Shown piece by piece: positions 56,746 through 64,000 of a stretch of 64,000 bases of DNA; position 1 is the first letter of the stretch; every line of letters begins with the position of its first letter. The stretch lies in NCBI GenBank assembly GCA_905221615.1, contig CAJNDT010000491.1:732569-796568 (forward strand), in the 5' to 3' direction. Both the position numbers and the translations under genes were made by a program. Origin of the DNA: Symbiodinium sp. CCMP2592. Lineage: Eukaryota > Sar > Dinophyceae > Suessiales > Symbiodiniaceae. Below the pieces are notes generated by a model. The model saw nothing but the letters and a program-made list of their open reading frames with translations, ran no database searches and had not been told where the DNA came from.

Positions 56746-56950
56746 AGCGATCGTCGCTAGGGCCGTTCAGCTGCGGGACTCTGAGCGCGGTTATTTATTA
56801 GAAGACCAAGACCAGGGTGGGAATACTAAGTTGTTACTAGTATACCAAAACGAAAGCGAAGACCAACCCTAGAATAATCTATAGCCCCAGCCCCCAGGTA
56901 CGAGTCTTAAAAATCCTTAAAACACAGCTCCCAAATTCCACTTCTATTCT
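56746..56950. other. spacer, nothing recognised
   Basis: A mixed-composition stretch between two satellite types. No open frame or repeat of note. Confidence 0.4.
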
Positions 56951-57960
56951 TGGAGCCCCTGTATGATTTAAGGAAGCATGATGAATAACAGAAATTTCCG
57001 GAAATGACAGAACATAAAAGACGGACAAACGACGGAATAATCCGGAAATGATGAACTATGAATGACCGAAGTTTCCGGAAATCACGGACCATAACAGCCG
57101 GGAAAACAACGGAATAATTCGGGAAATGATGAAATAATGATGAAATATGAAGGACGGGAACTTCCGGAAATGGCGGAACAAAAAAACAGCAAAACGACAG
57201 AATGATCCAGAAATGATGAAAATAATGATCAAACATGAATGACGGGAATTTCAGGAAGTGACGGAACATAAAATGAAAAACGACGAAATAATCAGGAAAC
57301 GTATAAATAATGATTAAATATGAATGACGGAAATGGAACATACAAGACGGAGAGACCATGGAATATGTAGAGCGGAAGTGGTGAAAAAATGGTGAAATAT
57401 GCATGACGAAAACTGCCGGAAATGAGAGAACATAAAGGACGGAACAAGCCATAACATAATCCGGAAACAATGAACATGTTGATGAAATATGAATGACGGA
57501 AACTGCAGGAAATGACGGAACATAAACCACGCAAAACAACGACCTATGAATGACGGAAATTTCCGGACATGATGAAAATCATGATTAAACTGAATATGAA
57601 TGACTGCAATTTCCGGAAATGACGGAACATAACACCCGGCAAAAACACGGTAATAATCAAGAAACGATGAAATAATGATGAAGCATGACTGATGGAAATT
57701 TCAAGAAATGAACATAAAAGACTGAAGAATGATGGAATGATCCGGGAAGGAACATACAAGATTGAAAAACGGCGGAATTATCCAGAAATGATGAACTAGT
57801 GATGAAATAGCAATGACGGAAATTTTCCGAAATGACGGAACATCAAAGACGGAAAAGTCCGGGAATGACTAAATCATGAATGACAGAAGTTTTCGGAAAA
57901 ATGACTGTGCATAAAAGACAGAAAAGCGTCGGAACATTCCGGGATGATATATATATATAT
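56950..57960. repeat. GGAAATGA satellite
   Basis: Degenerate tandem units of roughly 80-95 bp built from TTCCGGAAATGACGGAACAT, AAAAGACGG, CGGAATAATCCGGAAATGAT and GAAATATGAATGACGGAAA. The minus-strand open frames (rich in Phe, Ser and His) are repeat translations. The same unit begins the dispersed repeat copies at 1912 and 57960. Confidence 0.85.
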
Positions 57961-60400
57961 GTATATATGACGGAAATAACAGAACATAAAGGACGGCAAA
58001 TCAACAGAAGAATCCGGAAATGAACACATACTCATCAAATACGAATGACGGATTTTTCCGGCAAGATAGAACACGTAAAAAACCGGACACGGTTTCGGAA
58101 CTGATGGAATATCCGGAACTGGTGGAATATCGGAAATTTCCGGAATTGAGGGAATGCAAAAGCCGGAAAATCCGAACATGCTTCCGGAGGTGATGGAATA
58201 TCCGGACATGATGGGTTATGAAGCGAAATGGAAGCCACACGAAACTATTCGGAAATGCGCGAATATGAAGTGGCCCTTATCGCACAGGGGGCCGGGGGCA
58301 AAGACATTTAGCCACACGAGATGCAACATGCAAGTGTTTGCTTGCGTGAAGGAAGACCATGTTTTGAGGCAGGCAATATCTCATTGAGCAGAGATTGTAG
58401 CTCCTAACAGCACATATTGTTGGGTATCCGTCTCGAAAGTAAAGGGCCCTGGGTCAGATTCCTTGCGGCCGGTCGAAACGGGAAGAGGACAGACAAATCC
58501 GGACATGATAGAATACGGCACTAATCGGGGAGAAGACGGACCACTCCAGGAAGCCCGAACATGAAACGAATCGAAAACAAAACGGTAATATCCGAGAATG
58601 TCAGGAAGACGGAAACATCCGGAAATGAGGAAAACAAAAATCGAACCGGTAAGAAGACAGAAACATCCGGAAGTTTCCCAATATGATAGACGGTAAATAA
58701 TCCCTTCCCCCTAATATTAAACGCCCCCCTCCCCCCCCCCTGACTATAAACACTGATTTCCGGGATTTCGTTTTAATATTACGGGGGTTTCGGGGCATCC
58801 ACGTAGCCCTAAACCTTTAAGCCTTAAAGCCCTAAGCCCTCAACCTCGAGCCCTAAACCCTAAAGCCGTCCTAAACTTTGAGAGCCCTAAAGCCCCAAGC
58901 CCGAAAGTTTTAGCCCTGAGCCTTCAACCCTAAAAGCGCTGGTCTCTTCGGTTGGATTAATACAGCTGTAATCTTTGGCTCTATTAAAACTCATACAATC
59001 CTAGCCTCCCCTAATGTTTGTAGTTAACTTTCAATTGTGGGCCCGAAGCCGCCAAGTTCTGGGGCCCGGGGAGTTTTAATTTTAGGGGGTTTAATATTAG
59101 TGGGAAGGGATTATCCGAAGATGATGGCAAAGGAAACGAATCGAGAAGAAGACGGGGAAACCGCGTCCAGAATAAAACGAAAAAATACCGAAATGTCCGA
59201 ACATGAAGTTTGTAAAGCATCCGGAAATGGTGGAGAATGAAGCAAACCGGGAACAAGATGTGGAAGTCCGGAAGTGCCCGAACAGGAAAAACGGAGATAT
59301 CCAGAAATGATGGAACATGAAGCGAATCAGGAAGGAGACGGCGACATCCGGAAATGTCCGAATATGAAACACGAAAACTTCAGGAAATACGGTTCGAGGC
59401 GGGAAGAAGAAGACGGAAACATCCGGAAGCCAGACAAGGCGCGCAAGGACTTTCACCACACAGAGATGAAGTGCTACATCGAGTTGCAACGAATTCAGTA
59501 GCTCAGTGACTAAAGCCCCGCCCTTACATACCGTCGTGATCGCTTCAAGGTTCGTGGAAGTGTACCCACCGTTTCGGTCATGGTCCTTGCAAGTGCACTT
59601 GCCGTCGTCTTGAAAGTCTTGCCTACGGTAGCGGCCGCCTAATTCTTGGAAGTCTATGTAGTGTCTGGATCTTGGAAGTGTGCCTTACTGTACCGTCGCC
59701 TTCCTATGAATGTGTATGCGGCGTTCGGATGCTTGATTCTTGGAAGTGTGCATGCTACCTGTCATGGTTTTCGGAAGTGTCTAATTACAATACTATTGGG
59801 AATTTCATCTACCATCGTGGCCGCCTGGTTTTTGGAAATCTGGGAGGTGTATTGACGGGTCCTACCGTTGTGGTCACGGTTCTTGGAAGTGTACCTACCG
59901 TCGTCTTTGAAGTTGTACCTAACGTCATCATCGTCGTTGTGGCCGCCTTGTTCTTGGAAGTCTACATAACGTCTGGCTTTTGGAAATGTGCCTTCCGTTG
60001 CAGTCATAGTTGTTGGAAGTCTATGTACCTACGCTTGTCTTGGAAGTTCCACCTGCCGTCGCGACCGTCTGTTCGTGGAAATGTATGTAGCGTCTGCCAC
60101 CTGATTGTTGGTAGGGCGTGTGTCGCCTTTGTTCTTGGAAGTCAAACTGCCGTTGACCTGGACAGGTTTCCCGCCGTCGCGGCCGCCTGCTTGTTAGAAG
60201 TGTTGGAAAACTTTTGGCGGTGTACTTGCCGTTGTCGTCATGGTTCTTGGAAGTGTGCCTATTGTCGTCTTTGAGATTTTGCCCATCGTTGTGACCACCT
60301 GGTTCTTGGAAGTGTGTTTCGCCTGTCTAAGCAAACCTGGTCGCCCGTGTCTTGGAAGAGTGCCTACCGTTGCGGTCACCGTTTTTGAGGAAATGCCTAC
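57960..60400. repeat. large dispersed repeat, copy 2
   Basis: Counterpart of 1912-3790 in the same orientation. It includes about 200 bp (58495-58680) and about 480 bp (58985-59457) absent from copy 1. The second extra part has its own GGAAATG-type units. The tRNA-like segment is at about 59495-59550. Confidence 0.85.
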
Positions 60401-61500
60401 CGGCCTACCGTCGTGGCCGCCTGGTGCTTGGAAAAGTAAAAGTAAGTTGTGTGTCTGTGTGTGAGTGTATGTGTGTCTGTGTCTGTGTCTGTGTCTGTGC
60501 GCGTGTGCGTGTGGGTGTGGGTGTGGGTGTGGGCGCGGGTCTGGTCGCCGGCCATGTTTTTTGTCGTGGCCGCCCGGTCTTGGAAGCACACGTAGCGTCT
60601 GGAAGTGTGCCGGACATCCTCTTGGATGTTTTACTTACTGTCGAGGCTGCCTGGATCTTGACAGTGTATGCAGGGTCCGGTCGACTTGCTCTTTGTACGT
60701 CATTGTTCCTGAAAGTGTACCCACCGCCGTCTTGGAAGTTGTACCTACAGCGGTGACAGTTTGCTCCTCGGAAGTGTGTGCAGAGTCTGGTCGTCTGAAT
60801 TCTGAAAGTGCATCTACCGTTGTGGCATGTGGTATTTAACGTACCATTGTGGTCAAGGTGCTTGGAAGTGGACCTACTTTATGGTCCCGGTTCTGGGAAG
60901 CTGCCAAGCAGTGTCTTGGAAGTTCTACCTAGATACACGTCCAATTGCCGGAGGACCACAACAGGCGGTAACTATACTTCCAAGCAAATGACGACCACGA
61001 CAGTAGGCACAACCCCAAAAAACGAGCGTCGCAATGCTGCCGCTCACTTCCAACTGTCAAGTGGCAACGACTGTCTGCAACCTTCCAATATCAAAGCGAC
61101 CGCAAGGTAGGTACACGTCCAAGAACCAGATCACAGTAGGTTTGCCTCACAGATCCAGTGGGTCAGAGCAGCAGGAACGTGGAAGTGTACCTACCATTAC
61201 GGACGGCTGCTTTCTTGGAAGCGTATGTGGCGTCGCGGTCGCCTAGTTCTTGAGAAGCGTGCTTGCCGTTGTGGTCATGGTGACTCTTGGAGGTGTGCGT
61301 CGTGGTCACCAGGCTCTTGGATGTGTGTGTGCCTCAAGTCGTGGCCACCTGGTTCTTGGATCTGTGCCGCAGCTATGATCTACTAGATGTTAGAGGCGTG
61401 CCGCATCTACCATCGCGGAGTGCTGGTACCTGTAAGTTTTAGCTGCCGTCGTGGCCGCCAGCTTAACCTATTATAGTGGCCGCCTGGCTTTTCGAAGTGG
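59560..61500. repeat. CTTGGAAGTGT minisatellite, long array
   Basis: The same unit as 2960-3775, extending much further here and becoming more diverged to the right. At about 60920-61130 the unit appears in the opposite orientation (CACGTCCAA, ACTTCCAAG). No gene is supported; the open frames are repeat translations. Confidence 0.75.
60448..60541. repeat. GT/GTCT microsatellite
   Basis: A TGTGTCTGTGTGTGAGTGTA-like run ending GTGGGTGTGGGTGTGGGCGC, inserted within the minisatellite. It is absent from copy 1 of the block. Confidence 0.9.
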
Positions 61501-61569
61501 TACGCGTCATTTTTGCTTGGTTTTGGACGTGCCGTTGAGGTCGCGTGGTAAAGCTATGCTGAGCAACTA

Positions 61570-62105
61570 TTGACTCAATGATCTGGCCCCTTCATAGCCT
61601 GACTCGCCCGTGGTCGATTGTGAGGACTCAGGCTTTGCTTTAGAGACCTCCTTCTGGTGCTCGCTCGTGCTGGTCCCCACCTGGTGGCTAAAAATGCATC
61701 TGAAGATGCAGCACAACAGCTGCAGGTACAGATGCACCATCAACACGTACGTACAGCAGGAACCTGTCAACTTGGTTGAAGCTCCACTCTTGCTCTTCTC
61801 CCTGCGCTCGTGCGACTCGAAGACAACCAGCAGTCTCAGGAGTTCGGTGATCCTCGAAACACTTAAGGCTTCGTGTTCAGGTCAACCCAGATCGTTTCAG
61901 TAGGCTCCTTCTCGACATCCAGGTCCCCTCGGGCAAGCAGGTCTTTGGACCAACGAGTCTCTTAGGTGCAGGTGCTTCGCGAGCCCTACTCCTTTTGTAC
62001 TGGCTATCCCCTTGGCCGCTGCGCTGTCAGTCTTGACAACAAGCTGCAGACTGGGGAATCCGATCACATCCCAGATCCGCTGGGTCATGCGGCCAACGCT
62101 GACCG
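61570..62105 (-). pseudogene. copia RNase H fragment, tandem copy 1
   Basis: The minus-strand frame reads MTQRIWDVIGFPSLQLVVKT, DSAAAKGIASTKGVGLAKHL and HLRDSLVQ, the third-Asp block and following helix of a copia-type RNase H. The rest of the unit lacks a clear frame. It is repeated next door with a 542-bp offset. Confidence 0.7.
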
Positions 62106-62111
62106 CAAGCC

Positions 62112-62690
62112 TTGACTCAATGATCTGGCCCCTTCATAGCCTGACTCGCCCGTGGTCGATTGTGAGGGCTCAGGCTTTGCTTTAGAGACCTCCTTCTGGT
62201 GCTCGCTCGTGCTGGTCCCCACCTTGTAGCTAACAGACGTCTGCATGGTTCCTTGGTCGGAAGTCCAAAGATGCATCTGAAGATGCAGCACAACAGCTGC
62301 AGGTACAGATGCACCATCAACACGTACGTACAGCAGGAACCAGGAACCTGTCAACTTGGTTGAAGCTCCACTCTTGCTCTTCTCCCTGCGCTCGTGCGAC
62401 TCGAAGACAACCAGCAGTCTCAGGAGTTCGGTGATCCTCGAAACACTTAGGGCTTCGTGTTCAGGTCAACCCAGATCGTTTCAGTAGGCTCCTTCTCGAC
62501 ATCCAGGTCCCCTCGGGCAAGCGGGTCTTTGGACCAACGAGTCTCTTAGGTGCAGGTGCTTCGCAAGCCCTACTCCTTTTGTACCGGCTATCCCCTTGGC
62601 CGCTGCGCTGTCAGTCTTGACAACAAGCTGCAGACTGGGGAATCCGATCACATCCCAGATCCGCTGGGTCATGCGGCCAACGCTGACCTA
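62112..62690 (-). pseudogene. copia RNase H fragment, tandem copy 2
   Basis: The second copy of the unit at 61570-62105, nearly identical. It differs by about 35 extra bases near 62235-62270 and about 9 more near 62340. The same RNase H block is at 62481-62672 in this copy. Confidence 0.75.
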
Positions 62691-63350
62691 GTGAATCACA
62701 AAACTCTGCTTCCTCACCGGCCACGCTGCAACGACAGACTGCCGCACATACGAGGCATCGATGAGATGTGCCCCGAAGCACTTCATGGATGAGCTCATGG
62801 AACTCCTGGTGCTCTTGGTAGCCCAATCGATATCGTTCATCACACAGACGCTGCTCCGTACTATTCAAACTCCCAGATTTCCCTGGGATGCTTCACGAGG
62901 TAGCGGCCTGGCCTCTTCAGCTTTTGGCATGTAAGCTGATGTACAAGGCCGTGCCTGCTGGCTTTCGGAGCTCTGCTGCGTTCTGCATGTCCAGTAGCTG
63001 TGGTCGCAAAAGTCTTCAGGCCCTGCTTGGCGAGTCCACGCCGTTACCTCCTTCGAGGCCTAGATCTTTGACCAAAGTTGCCCTGTACTTTGGTCGCGCT
63101 CGCGCGTATATCCTGCCGAGACTTTCCACTCTTGGTTTCGCCGCCCCATCCCGGGTTGGATGCCTGGCAACACTTTGGTCTCTAAATTGGAGATCATGAA
63201 CTCGTCCAATTTGTCGAGATCCTGGGCTTGCCCATCGTACGCTAGCCTCGCGCGTCCCGTTCATGGTTTGCAGCAAGTACCAGAGGTGGCCCTGGTCCAG
63301 GTTCCTTTGGCGGGACCACTGCGATCTTTCTTCCGATAGACGGGGTGTGG
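62690..63350 (-). pseudogene. upstream part of the same decayed copia RNase H/RT
   Basis: Minus-strand scraps in changing frames: VAGEEAEFCDSL (the Ser-Ser-x-Glu-Ala-Glu-Phe-like RNase H block), FGAHLIDASYVRQSVVAAWP, and further upstream ARARPKYRATLVKDLGLEGG. Together they look like the region ahead of the RNase H fragment in tandem copy 2. Stops and frameshifts are frequent. Confidence 0.5.
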
Positions 63351-64000
63351 TCATATCATGTCATGTCTGGCTATTAGGCTCTTCTGTGCACTCTCTCCTT
63401 TCTTGGACATAGCTGCAGTGTGCCTTGAGCGGCGGGGGTTCCAGAGAACACGTCGTCCCGCTGATGCGTATAGTGTTTTGGCCATGCAGTTGCTTCGCAC
63501 ACCCTTCGCGTCGTCTTCTCTCAGGCCTCCTCCCCAGGTGATGTCACGTTGCACTCGGCCCCTTGCTGACTTTGTCTGACGGAAGAGGCTTTGCAGCGCG
63601 CTCGTCCCACGCAGCTTGGAGCTTCCCTGCAATCGGGCCCACGTCGTGCAGAGTAGTAGGAATCTCTCCGATCAACGCGTGGAGAACGACATCCTCGGCC
63701 ACCGCTTCCTTCAGTGAGAAGGCTGGTGCTTCCGCTCTTCTCTTTATTTGCCGTTTGGCTTCCGCTGGCTTCCACCTCCTTGCGCCGCTCGATCTCCGCC
63801 GCCGTTCCAGTCTTCGCATCTCTACTGCCGTTGTTTCATTCGTCCTGGCCCCTGGCACGCTTTGTCACAGGAGCTGGCGGTGCGGCATGTCCATGCCCGC
63901 AGCTGTGGCTGGCGTCCCAGGCCTTTCCCACAAGCTTCTCAAACCTATAGCGCTGTGCTCCAACGTGTGTGCTGTGTTGCACCGTGCTCGATTTGGCACT
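63351..64000 (-). other. unrecognised coding-like region at window edge
   Basis: Two overlapping minus-strand frames look partly protein-like: 63858-63544 (RRLERRRRSSGARRWKPAEA, then LKEAVAEDVVLHALIGEIPT and GKLQAAWDERAAKPLPSD) and 63632-63351 (MAKTLYASAGRRVLWNPRRS). They may belong to the same decayed retroelement or to a host gene. No family is recognised. Confidence 0.3.

Noticed and set aside
57292-57759. Several minus-strand open frames in the GGAAATGA satellite
   Set aside because: Every frame is repetitive and follows the satellite period. No gene is supported.

Overview
This window looks like dinoflagellate nuclear DNA (Symbiodiniaceae-like by inference; I cannot name a species). The background is GC-rich. 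Its Ty1/copia polyproteins, a tyrosine-recombinase (DIRS-type) retroelement with an embedded methyltransferase, CCCTAAA-type degenerate repeats, a probable relict dinoflagellate spliced-leader sequence at 47649-47662 and an intron-rich host gene all fit that group.

The layout is a nest of mobile elements between satellite blocks. From the left: an unrecognised gene (1-1691, minus); a repeat block (1912-3790) that recurs at 57960-60400; an exon-rich host gene (3765-5390, minus); a frameshifted LINE (5525-9060, plus); a 59-bp tandem repeat; and then a large minus-strand copia element (copia-A, about 47.66 kb down to 11 kb). Copia-A is split twice. A DIRS-type element (about 36.75-42.13 kb) lies in its integrase. 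A 22,180-bp AT-rich virus-like element (12520-34699) lies in its reverse transcriptase. A second copia element (copia-B, 47856-56495, plus) has nearly identical 160-bp LTRs and a perfect 5-bp target duplication. It landed in telomere-like satellite just upstream of copia-A. Satellites, minisatellites and a decayed copia RNase H fragment fill the right end.

The AT-rich element is an integrated Polinton-like virus (PLV). It has 237-bp terminal inverted repeats and a 5-bp AATAC target duplication. Its genes include a probable double-jelly-roll major capsid protein, a minor capsid (penton) protein, an FtsK/HerA-type packaging ATPase, an rve integrase, a polymerase-SF1 helicase gene, a GHSMGG lipase, a fibre with an S74 chaperone end, a ubiquitin-like ORF and a family of small CxxC proteins. 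Replication and integration genes lie on the right and share an upstream TGTTCTAAAG box. Structural genes lie in the centre, in divergent clusters. Several genes are broken by what look like single-base losses in A runs. Removing the element plus one AATAC rejoins the copia reverse-transcriptase frame exactly.

The retroelements carry DNA-modification-like domains. Copia-A has both a cytosine-methyltransferase-like domain (its PPC motif changed to PPG) and a 2OG-Fe(II)-dioxygenase-like domain. Copia-B has the dioxygenase-like domain at a different place in its polyprotein, next to SAP-like and DUF3820-like motifs. The DIRS element has its own methyltransferase-like domain with PPC intact. The DIRS element and copia-A each also contain an internal inverted segment.
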